A stretch of 64,000 nucleotides of DNA from the NCBI GenBank assembly GCA_012932865.1, contig SAXG01000007.1, forward strand, positions 930,001 to 994,000, read 5' to 3'. Both the position numbers and the translations under genes were made by a program. Below are positions 50,301 to 61,224 of the stretch, piece after piece. Origin of the DNA: Amylostereum areolatum. Taxonomy: Eukaryota > Basidiomycota > Agaricomycetes > Russulales > Stereaceae. The notes beneath the pieces are model-generated. The model did not search any database. It worked only from the letters and a program-made list of their open reading frames with translations, and had not been told where the DNA came from. Positions within the stretch are counted from its first letter, which is position 1; each line of letters begins with the position of its first letter.

Positions 50301-51522
50301 GGAGCTTGTCGAAGTCGTCTTTGTCAAAGATGTCCTTGAATTCGTGGTACGCCGTTGGGACTCGCTCAGAGAAGGTCTGTTCCTTTTTCTTAGCGTGCTC
50401 TTCAATTGCAATGTCCGATGCATGGGTCCGGATGTGGTATGTCGCTTTGTAGCCATCCCAGTCGAAGGCAAACAGCTGCTCGTCTTTTTCCATGTGGACT
50501 GGCTCTTCCTCCTCTTCTTCATCATCATCGATATTGAGGAGGGGAGGGGGACGAGAGCAGCTGATAGGGCATCGGTCGAATTCAATTGACCCGGATTTCC
50601 AGTCGATGTGAGGGTTGTGCTTCTTTAGCCACTCATGTCCAATGAAAAGGTCCGTATCTCCTAGATTGGAGACCGCCAGGTCAATGTTTTCTTCATGGTC
50701 TTGAATATTTAGGCGAAGTGTGACATATTCCATGATGGGACCTCCTGTGTTGAGAGTGCCGTCTGCATTTCGTACTGGGATTGGGCGAGCAGTCCGTCGC
50801 GTGGGGATGTGATTTTCCTGTACAAACTTCGTGTTGATACACGAGCCAGTGCAACCACTGTCCAGGAGTGCGAGAGCTTTGACAATGCGCTTGGAATTTA
50901 CCACCAGTTGTGTGGGAATGACCGTTTGTTCCTTGGCGCTGGAGGAGCGTATGAACTGCATGGGAGTGGCGAGCTCTAGTAGAGCTTGACATGCTAACTC
51001 GTCTCCCATGCCAGTTATTTCCTTGATGGCTTCATAAGTAGCCTCGTCACGGCGTCGGTGGTGTGTCCAGATGCGAAGGATTGCAATCGCACTTTCGGGT
51101 TTGTCTTCCCTTAAGCGACGAAGCGTCCATTGAGCCGTTCCAGGTGCCATATAACATGATTTGGGCGCCGTGCCCCTTCCATCGCACGGCGTTGTCCCTG
51201 ACTTCACAGGGTCCATATCCAAAACCGAGTCTGTATCCAAAGCCGTATCCAAAACTGAAGCCGAAACCGAAGCCATATCCAAAGCCGAAGGCTCACAAAT
51301 CGAAGCCTGAGTATCTAAAATAACAACGGGACGCGTGCCCGTACCGATAGAGTCCGTAAGAGAAGTCATAATGGGGATATCCCCCGTAGTAGTACAGTCC
51401 GAATCAACAATGCGCATATGTAAACGAGAACCAGGCCACCGAGGCGCCACAAAACCAGATGAGCGAGAGACAGAAACTTGGGCTTCAGATGCCGTGTACA
51501 TCGTCAGCCCCCTCAAAAACCC
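47341..51522 (-). CDS. Pol polyprotein of element 1 (PR-RT-RH-IN-chromodomain)
   Basis: Reads on the minus strand from the frameshift site at 51522..51516 to a stop at 47341; about 1391 residues. Aspartic protease LLDSG near residue 219; reverse transcriptase VVYLDDIL near 575; RNase H [9 protein letters not shown] near 720; integrase HHCC zinc finger (HHDG...H, CETCQ) near 935-975, DDE core with DFVMPLP, SDRGSVF and GQTERSN; C-terminal chromodomain ([21 protein letters not shown]) near 1320, which targets integration to modified histones. There is no ATG of its own at the start, so it is expressed as a Gag-Pol fusion. The frame is fully open. Confidence 0.93.
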   Translation of the reverse strand, partial: [1393 protein letters not shown]

Positions 51523-53477
51523 TCCTTCTTCTCCTCCACCTTCGGCTGAGCTTGAAGCGCGTCCATCACGCTTTTCCGATCTTCGGCCGACAGGCTCCTA
51601 GCCCAGGCGGTGGGCGTCTCGAACGTCTGTGCTCGAGCCTCCCGCTTTGGTGGTTCCGTGTACCGGTCCCTCCCCCACATGTCTCGGATGTTCTTCACGT
51701 CCACCCTGCAGTCCCGCACCTGGTGGCCATTCTGTCCGCAGCGGAAGCATCGCCCCTTGATGTCGACACGGTTGACGTCCATTGGCTGACCTTTGCCACC
51801 GTGCACCGTGCCGGTTCCATCGCGGCGCCATGGGACCTGCCCCCCTTGTTGCCCATTGGTCGATCCTTGTCCTTTGGGTTTTTGGTTCTGCACGGGTCCA
51901 CTGCGTTGGGTCTTAAGGTCCTCCCGCTCCTGTCGTAGACCGTCGATCAGGATGATGCGCTCTTTGAGGTCCTCATATCTCTGAGGAACGTGACCGCTGT
52001 CGTAGATGGAGTCGATGGTCCGATAGTAGACGTTGTGTTTGAGCAGCTGCATGAGGTGGATAGGGTCCTGCGCCGTGGAGTATCCTGCCTTCCTTGTGAG
52101 TTGCTCGAACTTGGCGAAGTATTCATGGGCAGTGGTACCCTTCGTCTGTTTGAACCCGTCCAGTTCGACTGCGGCACGGTGCTGCTCATTGACGTCGGTG
52201 AAGGCCCCTTTGAGTGCTTTGTGGAAGTCCACCCAGGCGACCATGGCTCCATTGGCCAAGTGTGCATCCTCATACTCGGCCTTCCAGGTGCGTGCTGCCT
52301 CCCCCGTCATGTAGGTGAGAATGAAGAGGACTTTGTCCTTGTCCGTCACGAGGTCATCCTCAGCAGCTCGCATGTATTCCTCGCACGACCGCATCCAGTC
52401 ATTGAAGTCCTCTCGTTTCCCAGAGAAGCCTTCAGGAGTTTTCGCGTGGACTTTCTTTCGGGGGGGTCTGGCGGCGGCGGCGGCTGGGGCACTAACAGTG
52501 ACTGCAGGGGGGTTGACGGTGATGGGGGGGGCCGTGACATTGACGGTGGGGGGTGGCAGGTTGAGGGCAGCAACAAGCACGGCAGGGATGGCAACCCATT
52601 GGCCATTTACTTCCATGAGCCAGGCATCGTCGGTGCCGTTATTCATGTGTTGGATGGGAGAGCCAGTTTGGCCGATGACAATGTTCCATGTTCCACCGAT
52701 TTCGGTGCAGTTGGCAAGTTCGGCGGGGAGAGGGGGTTGGGGGTCGGTGCGTATCCACTGGGCAGCCATGATTGGTTCGTCGAGGTCGGAGAAGTCTTCG
52801 TCGGTGACAGGCGGTAGGGCGGAGGCGGCGATGAGGTTGAAGTCGGCTTCAGTGAGGTCGTCTTGGCTTTCGTTGGCGAAGTACCAACTGATGCCACTTG
52901 TTTGGGTTGCTACGAAGGCGACTTCGACAGTGGTGTCTCCGAGTTGGACAAAGAAGTCGTTTCCTCGTTCAGTGAAGCCTAGAGGGAGGGGATATATGTA
53001 GCAGTTTTCGTCCTCAACGTCGGTGTCGGAGTCAGAACTGGAGTCGGAGCCGTTGAGTCCGAACGAGGGAATTGTTTATAAGTGGGTGAGGTCGATGACC
53101 TCTGGCTGGGTGAGGTCGATGACCTCTGGCTCTGGTGTGGGGCTGGGGGTGTTGCCTGGTGTAAGGAGGCGGTGGGTGTGTCGAGTGTCCACTGGTATTT
53201 TCTCGTTGGGCGCGTAGAAGGTTTTTGGGGGTTGCTCGAGTTTGTAGCGGTAGGTGACGTATGGGCAGGAGTAGACGTAGAGGTTTCCGTTTCCTTGTTC
53301 GCTTATTTTGAGGCGATAGAAGTGGACGTCTATGATGGAGTCTTCAAGTTCTTCTACGCCGAGGGCGACCTTCCAATTGTGCCAGGCCCAAGGGTCTTTA
53401 GATTCGTTGATGAGGGAGATGATAGCGTCGTGGCTGATGGGGATGAATTCTTGTACTTGCGAGCGCCAATCTTCCAT
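51513..53477 (-). CDS. Gag of element 1, with one in-frame stop
   Basis: Start ATG at 53477 (MEDWRSQVQEF). The frame runs to a TAA at 53078..53076, continues open in the same frame through ATG 52769 and ends at TGA 51515..51513. Before the stop lie two VIDLT motifs; after it an acidic Ser/Asp run (SDSSSDSDTD), a capsid-like region (EDFNDWMRSCEEYM, FILTYMTGEAARTW) and a CCHC knuckle (CFRCGQNGHQVRDC) near 51735. The final codons GAG GGT TTT TGA form a -1 slippery site. With the TAA, only the 133-residue N-terminal piece or, by internal initiation at 52769, a 418-residue capsid would be made. Confidence 0.85.
51516..51522 (-). promoter_or_regulatory. Probable -1 ribosomal frameshift heptamer, gag-pol of element 1
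   Basis: On the minus strand GGGTTTT followed directly by TGA, the gag stop. In the gag frame it reads G GGT TTT TGA and fits the X XXY YYZ rule. A one-base slip back reads GGG TTT TTG and enters the pol frame exactly. The same ten bases occur at the gag-pol junction of element 2. Confidence 0.7.
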
Positions 53478-53948
53478 GCACGAGCCCCCAGTCGAAATGG
53501 TTACTCTGTGCGGCAAGGGAAGATTTTGTCGAGGGAGGGTGGTACTGTTATGAGATCGCAAGACGGTCTGCCTCAGTCTTCTCGACCTGTTGGCTGTCTC
53601 TTCGTCTAGGGGACACGAGCCCAAAGACTTCCTAAACCGCTTTCCTTTCGCCGCTTTTACTCGTTTCCTACACCAAAGGTGCACCTTCTACTGTCACCTC
53701 TGAGCTTTCAACTCCTGGTATTGGAGAGTCTCGAGTAGGTGTAACGTTTCGAGGAAACGTCAAGCCGGCACCGGTATACGTGCGCACGACCACAATGTCA
53801 GGGTAACGAGTCGCGTACTCTGGGGGCAACGGTCTAGGGCGGCACGGGGGAAGAACAAGGTCAGTACCAGACGGGTACTACTACTACTACGCTACAGTAT
53901 GTAGGGACGGTCGTAGGGTGGTGCAAGAGTAAACAGATCTCGAGCTTA

Positions 53949-54405
53949 TGTCAGCAACGACTAGTGCGACAGCACCAAGTTACGACAAAGCTGACAGAGG
54001 AAGAGGACGACAGAGGGGAGCCGATCAGACACGGCGACAGACAAGGGAAAGCAAGCAAAGTCGGTAGAATTGACTAGCTCGAGATAAGGAATATGTACAG
54101 CGAGAGCGAGCCTTATATACACAAGAGGAGAGAGACTTAGGTAAGCAACCAATACACGGCGATCAGTAAGCAGACCAAGTATAAGTAAGCAGTCGTATGT
54201 AAAAGAGCACAGCATGAGTCAGTATCGTACAGCATGAGTCAAGAGAAAGGAGTCAGACCCGGACCGAGATGAGTCACGTGGGTCCGGGCGGGATATAGAT
54301 GAGCCGGGTCCGGGCCAAGGTGGAGCCGGACCGGTGATAAGTCGATAAGTCCTAAAGCGTGTAACCGATGTAAAGTAAAAAGAAAATTATAGACCGTTCA
54401 TGACA
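53949..54405 (-). repeat. 5' LTR of element 1
   Basis: 457 bp, identical to 46892..47348. Contains, on the minus strand, a TATA box (GTATATAAGG, 54111..54120). It includes a CACGTG palindrome and repeated GTCCGGGC blocks. The gag of element 2 resumes at 54411, right after the target duplication. Confidence 0.93.
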
Positions 54406-56165
54406 CATTGGAAGCGCCCAGATTATTCAAGACCTCATATCGGGCCCCTCTCATCAGAAGAACTCTGGAAACACCCGGACGCACAGAAAGTCGAAGAGAA
54501 ACCTTACACCGGGAATATTAAGGACTACTGGGAATTTGATCCCGATACCGACACAGCCGATACGACAACCGAACCACAGAACCCTCAAACCGAACTCCAG
54601 CATCCTCAAGAACCCGCAGCAACTACACAGCCTCCAGAAGAAACCGCGCCAGAACCTAAGAGAACTGTATCAAACCCCCAAATTAAGTCCGATTCCGGAG
54701 GAAGTCGAGAAGGCAGCCCACCGAGCGCAACAGAAACGGAAAGACATACAGAAGAATCAACAAGATCTCCATCAGTTAAATCAGACAAAGATATCTTCGA
54801 AACTAGAAGAGGAAGACAAGGAAACCTATTCGGAAGATCAGAGAACGTCACAACAATGGGAGACGCTACCACCTCGATACCCAACCCCACCACCACACTT
54901 AGCAATGTCCCCCCTGGAGAAACTAATATACCGCTCCAGACGCCTACAACTCCAACACCAGCCGATCCCGCGAAACCAAGACATAAGGCTCGATTCCCCA
55001 TGGGATTCAGTTTAGGCGGACCAATAGGATGGAAAGTACCATCGCCGCAACCATCAACGCATTCCGACCGATCGGCTGATAATGAGAAAGGAAAAAAGGT
55101 CCAGGACTATGTATTCGGAAGAGGAGCGACCGCAGATCTTCCGGAAGGACCGAGACATCCACCGTGGCATTCACCGCCAGGAGGAACAGGAACAATCGGA
55201 TCTAAACCCGAAGACAAAGACAAAGGATTCAAACTGAACGCACTAGGAGTATACGACGGAAGAGACCGAGCGAAGGCAGCAAAGTTCATCGAACAATGCG
55301 TACTTCGCTTCATAGCATTCCCCAACGCATACAAAACCAACATGCGTAAGATAACCTTTGTACTCTCGCATCTCACCGATGGACCCGCCCTTCACTGGGC
55401 GTCCCTCTTGATAAGCAAAATCGATAAGATACGAGATCGAGGCATAGATCCAGAAATACATCTTCCATGGACGGGATTCCGCGACTATTTCTTAGAAACC
55501 TTTGGAGAAATAGATCCCGGAAGAGACGCTAGATTCAACATACAGCGCCTGGAACAAGGCACTATGGAAACCAAAGATTACATCACGGTCTTCAGAGACT
55601 ATGCCATGGAAGCCGGCTACGATCATAAAGCATTGATCGACCAATTCAAGAGAGGACTGCGCAACGATATAGTAGTCGAGATTCTCAAGAGAGATCACAT
55701 CTCGAACGATATCGACGAATGGTATGAACTCGCACTGCGCATCAATAATAACTGGCGAGAAGCTCAAGCATTCCAACGACATTATACGAGACCAATGAAC
55801 CCGACGAGTGATCTCACCCTCCTATACAAGAAACCGCAGCCGTACGTCCCATTCCGAAGAGGAAACGGAAATAAAGGGAATGTTACTACCGCCAGAGCCG
55901 CTCAGACCGGAAACAACAACCGAAGCTTCAGACGCCTTACCTCGCAAGAACGTACAGAACTTCAGAAATCGGGATCGTGCTTCTATTGTCGGAAACCAGG
56001 ACATATCTCCAGGAACTGCCCAGAGAAACGTACCCAAACAACGATCAATGCATGAACGGCGAACTTAACAGAGGAAGAATCCCCGATTGATCAGATCACC
56101 AAGCTTGTGAACAAGATGGACAGTGAAACGTTCGCACGCACTGCCAACATGTTCAAAGACAATCA

Positions 56166-56172
56166 GGGTTTT
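56166..56172 (+). promoter_or_regulatory. Probable -1 ribosomal frameshift heptamer, gag-pol of element 2
   Basis: GGGTTTT followed by the overlapping stop TGA (56173..56175). The gag frame reads CAG GGT TTT TGA; slipping back one base gives GGG TTT TTG and continues into the open pol frame. No pol ATG is needed. Confidence 0.7.
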
Positions 56173-57322
56173 TGAATCGTCCTTCAACCGCGGCTGTTGA
56201 AAGGACACAGACAATGAACTTTTCAGAGCAATCTCCTGTGCAGGAAACAGGAGATGACGTAAATAGAACAGTGTATATAAGGTCATACCAAGACGGAGCA
56301 ACACACGCTCCATCAATTCATATACCTGTCACGTTTCATGGAAAGTTCCGTAAAGCCGCCGCAAAAGCACTGCTAGATAGCGGAGCAAGCAGCACCCTGA
56401 TCCATCCAGATTTCGTACGAAAACACAAGATGAATCTGATCCAATTGAAGAAGCCAATACCAATATACAACGTTGATGGATCTCGTAACACTCTAGGAGA
56501 GATCAAACAAAAGGTGTACCTTCCAATGACGATGGAAGGGATCAACGGAGAAATTCACCGCGAAAACTTAGGGTTATTCGTCACAGCCCTAGGAGGAGAC
56601 GAAGTAATCTTAGGAACCCCTTGGCTCAAGAAACACAATCCTCATATCGATTGGAGGAAAAGACAGATTACACTACAGACATGTCCAGGTACGTGTTCCA
56701 CTACCAGTAAAACAATGATCGTCCAAGGAAAAGACGAACGCTCTCTACAATCATTCGAAGAACAGAAGATCAACCATCACACAACGATAGAAGAACAAGA
56801 AGACCCCGAATTCAACTCCGATCTCGTCAATATCAGGATAATCAGAACGTTCCATGGAAAAACTGACGTAGAAACAATGCCGATTGCAAAAGAAACAAAC
56901 GAACCCGACATTTGGATAACAGCAAGAGCAACCAAGGCACAAGAACTCGCAGAAAGAGCGGCCGTGGGAGAGAAGAAGAAGACACTCGATGAAATGATTC
57001 CGTCTAGTTACAAACAGTATCAGAAGGTATTCGAAAAGAAGGCGTCGGAACGCTTCCCAATCAGCAGACCATGGGATCACGCGATAGACCTAATTGAAGG
57101 ATGGAAACCTCGAAATTGCAAAGTGTACCCAATGACAGTACCGGAACGGAAGGAATTGGACACATTCATAGATGAACATCTACGAAAAGGGTACATCCGA
57201 GAATCAAAATCAGAAATATCATCGCCGTTCTTCTTTATCAAGAAGAAAGACGGATCTCTTAGACCAGTGCAGGACTATCGCTATCTTAACTCGATCACGG
57301 TCAAAAATGAATACCCGATACC

Positions 57323-58442
57323 TACTGCTGTTGGCAAATGTCTGCCGTTCTGCCCATTCTGCCGGCAGAACATTGGCAGAAACGGCAGATACGGGGGGTC
57401 CGGGCAGAATATGGCAGAATCCAAATGTAGTATAGGCTAGATTCTACGTCCCTGGCCACAAATTGACATTTTCGGGGACACATTACGGTCCCAATCTCCA
57501 GTCGAAGACTCGAACATCGTCCTGTGTTTTCCATGCCGGAGCCTTGCAATCAACCAGGCCGCGAGCGGGCGCTCCTTCGAATTTATGTGCAAGACAGCTC
57601 TCGAGATCGCGCGCAAATGGCGATGGACCGAAGGAGAAGCCGTTCTTTTATGGCAGGATCTAAAGGCTTATCACGAAGGCAGGGGTGTATGGTCAGGCGG
57701 CTCGAAGGATTGCCTTGAGTGGTGGCGCACACGACCAGTTCGTGCAGATGAGCATCCCCTCAAAAAACTCGGGATCACACTTGCATCAATTCAGCCGCAT
57801 GCTGCTGATGTTGAGCGCATGTTCTCAGGCCTCGACGGCGTCCAGTCGGCGAAGCGATGCAACCTTTCGGTCCCCACATTCGAAGCACTTGGGAAGTGCC
57901 GTTCCCACTATGCGCGTGAGCTCTGGGAGCGTGATAGGCGCACCGGCCGTTCCCTTCACCGTCAGCATGCCCATATGCACACACGCGCGGAGACCGGCAT
58001 CGATGTAGAACTAGTAGCTGATCTCGAGAAGACTTTTTCGTTCGTCACGCCACTCGTGGCTCCCGACGATCTTGATCTGAACGGGTTAGAATCGGTCACA
58101 ATGGACGAGCTCGATACAGCGTTCGAGAACACAGCACTTCGTGCTCGGGAGGAGCCAGCCCAAGCAGTCAGTGCCAACCAGGAAGTCCTCGGAGGTCAAG
58201 TCTACCGTTTCTCGGAGCTCGATGCCATTGACCGCGGCGAGACTGTCAACAACTTCGATGATGGTCGATCCGGTGGACATATTGGTGGAGATGGTGTTGC
58301 TCCCACCTGGAATATAGATGCCATTCTGTCTAAGTAGTGCTAGTACAATGTAATTCATTTGCCGTGTTTTGCCATTTGGCAATTGCCGTTCTGCCACTCT
58401 GCCAGGCAGATTGGGACCAAAATCGTTTTGCCATGTACAGTA
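57323..58442 (+). mobile_element. hAT-type DNA transposon, internally deleted
   Basis: 1120 bp flanked by the 8-bp duplication CCGATACC (57315..57322 and 58443..58450), the size made by hAT transposases. Terminal inverted repeats are short and imperfect: the left end starts TACTGCTGTTGGCAAATG, and the right end read on the other strand starts TACTGTACATGGCAAAAC, sharing TACTG and TGGCAAA. Subterminal regions are full of CTGCC/GGCAG motifs in both directions, which suits transposase binding sites. It holds only the 3' part of a transposase gene. Confidence 0.85.
57585..58337 (+). pseudogene. hAT transposase C-terminal fragment
   Basis: The frame is open to a stop at 58335..58337 and encodes the hAT dimerisation region: EWWRTRP, HPLKKLGITLASIQPHAADV, ERMFSGLDG and a following helical stretch. 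The zinc-finger BED domain and most of the RNase H-like catalytic core are absent, and no room exists for them between the left end and this ORF. The ATG at 57585 is probably internal because the same frame is open further upstream. The fragment cannot act as a transposase. Confidence 0.8.
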
Positions 58443-61224
58443 CCGATACCGCTCATCTCAGATCTCATCGACAAATTAAAAGGCGCTAAGATCTTCTCAA
58501 AGCTCGATCTCCGATGGGGATACAACAATGTTCGAATCAAAGAAGGAGACCAATGGAAAGCTGCGTTCAAAACAAACAGAGGCCTTTTCGAACCAATGGT
58601 AATGTTCTTCGGATTAACCAACTCACCCGCGACATTCCAAGCAATGATGAACGCACTATTCAAAGAATTAATAGACACAGGAAAAGTAGTGGTCTATATG
58701 GATGACATATTGATATTTACAGAAACACTCGATGAACATAGGAAATTGATGAAAGAAGCCCTCCAACTTCTAGAACGGAACGATCTATTCCTGAAACCAG
58801 AGAAGTGCTTCTTCGAACAACCATCAATCGAATACTTAGGCATAATAATCACGCACAACAAGGTACAGATGGACCCAGTCAAAGTCCAAGGACTAGCCGA
58901 ATGGCCCACACCAAGGAAAGTAAAAGAAGTCCAATTGTTCCTCGGATTTGGAAATTTCTATCGACGCTTCATCAAAGACTATTCTAAGATCGCCAGACCC
59001 CTATTCCAGCTCACAAAGAAAGACCACGAATGGAACTGGACGGCCGAATGTGAACGTACCTTCGAAAGACTGAAACGAGAATTCACATCGTCCCCAATCT
59101 TAATCATGCCCGATGAAAACAAACCATTCCGCATAGAGAGTGACGCCTCCGATTTTGCGTACGGAGCTATCCTATCGCAGCCAGATGAGATCGAAAGATG
59201 GCATCCGGTCGCGTACCTATCCAAATCACTATCTCCCGCGGAACAGAATTACGAGATATACGACAAAGAACTCTTAGGAGTAGTGAAAGCCTTAGAACAC
59301 TGGCGACAATATCTAGAAGGAGCGAACCACAAAGTCGAAATCTGGACAGATCATAAAAATCTAGAGTATTTCACAACAGCTCAAAAACTTAATCGACGAC
59401 AAGCACGATGGAGCTTATATCTGTCCCGTTTCGACTATACCTTGGTACACAGACCAGGAAGTACAAACAAGGCAGATGGACTTTCTAGAAGACCAGATCA
59501 TAAGGAAGACATTCCAGACAACGACGATCGCATCCTGCTCCATCCTTCGGTTTTCAGGGCTAGAGCTACCGGAAGAGGAACAGTTGAAGCAGTCGGAGAC
59601 AAAGAACTCCTCAAAGAACTAAGAAACTTCTCACACCTAGATGACGAAGTTTGGACAGCGTTAGATACAATCAAAAGATCGGGACCACGCACTCTCGCAA
59701 AAGGAATCGAAGATTGGAACTTCGAGAACGATCTGATCATCAGAAAAGGAAAGATCTATGTGCCACAAAATCTCGAACTCAGACGCATGATCCTAAAATC
59801 ACATCATGATCTGGAAACGATTGGACATCCAGGAGAAATGAAAACTCTGGAACTGGTGCAAAGAAACTTCTGGTGGCCAAAGATGATTTCCTTCGTAAAA
59901 GGCTATGTTCAAGGTTGTCCCGTATGCCAGTCAACAAAGAATGTCACGCATCCGGCAAAACATCCATTACAACCTACGGAAATACCAGAACGACCATGGG
60001 AAACGATCACATCAGATTTTATTACAGATCTTCCGATCTCCAACGGATTCGATTCGATCAACGTAGTCGTCGACAGGTTCACCAAAACCGCAGTATTCAC
60101 GCCGTGCCTAAAGACGATCAACGCAGAAGAAACAGCTGATCTTCTGATCGACAATGTTTACAGACGATTTGGATTATGGAAAAGAATGATATCGGACAGA
60201 GGCCCTCAATTCGCATCCAAAGTATTCCAATCCATCTGCGAAAGCCTCGGAGTCATCTCGTCGCTCAGTACGGCGTATCATCCCCAAACAGACGGCGAGA
60301 CAGAAAGAGTGAATCAAGAATTAGAACAATATCTTCGGGCGTTTTGCAATGGAGACCAAACGAATTGGGCAAAACTTTTGCCAAAAGCAGAATTCGCACA
60401 CAATATACGACAACATTCTGCCACGAAAACCTCCCCATTCGAACTCCTACACGGATATCAACCGGTGTTTAACCCAACAATACCGACCGACCCGCGAATA
60501 CCGACAGCCGAAGAAAGAATAAAGAATTTCAAGAACGCATGGGACAACGCAGAAGCAAGCCTAGAAATAGCAGCTAAACTAATGAAGATGCAGCATGACC
60601 GAACCTTCACGCTAAGAGATCAACTCAAACAAGGCGACCAAGTATGGTTAGACGGAAAAAACCTTAACACGGTATACCCGAAAACCAAACTAGCACCGAA
60701 ACGATTCGGCCCATTCAAAATTGAAAAGGTTATAGGACCGGTGACTTACCGCCTCGAACTACCGACGAAGTGGAAAATACATCCGGTATTCCACGCAGCA
60801 TTGTTGATTCCATTCAAAGAGACAGAACAATACGGCGAAGCTTACGAAAGACCACCTCCAGAACTAGTAAACGATGAAGAACTCTACGAACTAGAAACAA
60901 TAGTAGCCTCAAAATTAGACAAACGATATTCAGAACCGTTACATTACTTCGTAAAATGGAAAGGATACCCCGACTCCGGTAACACATGGGAACCAGCATC
61001 TAATCTCGAAGGATCAAAAGATGCGATCACAGAGTTCCATCGGAATAACCCCAAGGCACCGAAGTTGCCACCACAGCCAATCAGAGATACCAACACAGAA
61101 GCCACTGATCGCGACGAAACCGACGCAACACAGCAAGAACGAAAACCAACGAGACGAAAGAAACGCAAGACGAAAGTGAGACACTGGTGAGACTCAATGA
61201 CATTCAGGCGAATGCACTGCCAAC

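Larger units (their letters stand above)
46892..54405 (-). mobile_element. Element 1: young Ty3/Gypsy chromovirus with identical LTRs
   Basis: 7514-bp element on the minus strand, flanked by the 5-bp target duplication CATTG (46887..46891 and 54406..54410). Both LTRs are 457 bp and identical by eye over their whole length, so insertion is recent. Internal order on the minus strand: 5' LTR, gag, -1 frameshift site, pol (protease, reverse transcriptase, RNase H, integrase, chromodomain), polypurine tract, 3' LTR. It lies within the gag of element 2. An in-frame TAA in gag (53076..53078) means this copy may not be fully competent. Confidence 0.95.
46577..56175 (+). pseudogene. Gag of element 2, split by element 1
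   Basis: The first part is 46577..46891 and the rest is 54411..56175; joining them at the CATTG target site gives one continuous frame across the junction. The protein has an N-terminal part with FDPYHLLFYYDGT, a disordered middle, a Ty3-type capsid region (FIEQCVLRFIAFPNAY, LHWASLLI, FREYF-like blocks) and a CCHC knuckle (CFYCRKPGHISRNC) near 55978. A TGA at 56053 interrupts the frame, and the frame then stays open to TGA 56173. CGA to TGA at a CpG would explain the first stop. No in-frame ATG is seen near 46577, so the start is unclear. The part after element 1 also reads from an ATG at 54400 inside the LTR, which is accidental. Confidence 0.8.
56166..61190 (+). pseudogene. Pol polyprotein of element 2, split by a hAT element
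   Basis: Two parts, 56166..57322 and 58451..61190, in the same frame once the insertion and one target copy (1128 bp, a multiple of three) are removed. Protease ALLDSGASSTLIH; reverse transcriptase beginning [12 protein letters not shown] before the insertion and VVYMDDILIF after it; RNase H FRIESDASDFAYGA; integrase zinc finger (HHDLETIGH, CPVCQS), DDE core (DFITDLPIS, SDRGPQFASKV, GETERVN); chromodomain [16 protein letters not shown]. Apart from the insertion the frame is open, so decay of this part is slight. Confidence 0.9.

Noticed and set aside
54400..54402. ATG 54400 as the true start of the element 2 gag
   Set aside because: This ATG is the end of the LTR of element 1; the natural gag frame continues upstream on the other side of element 1 at 46891.
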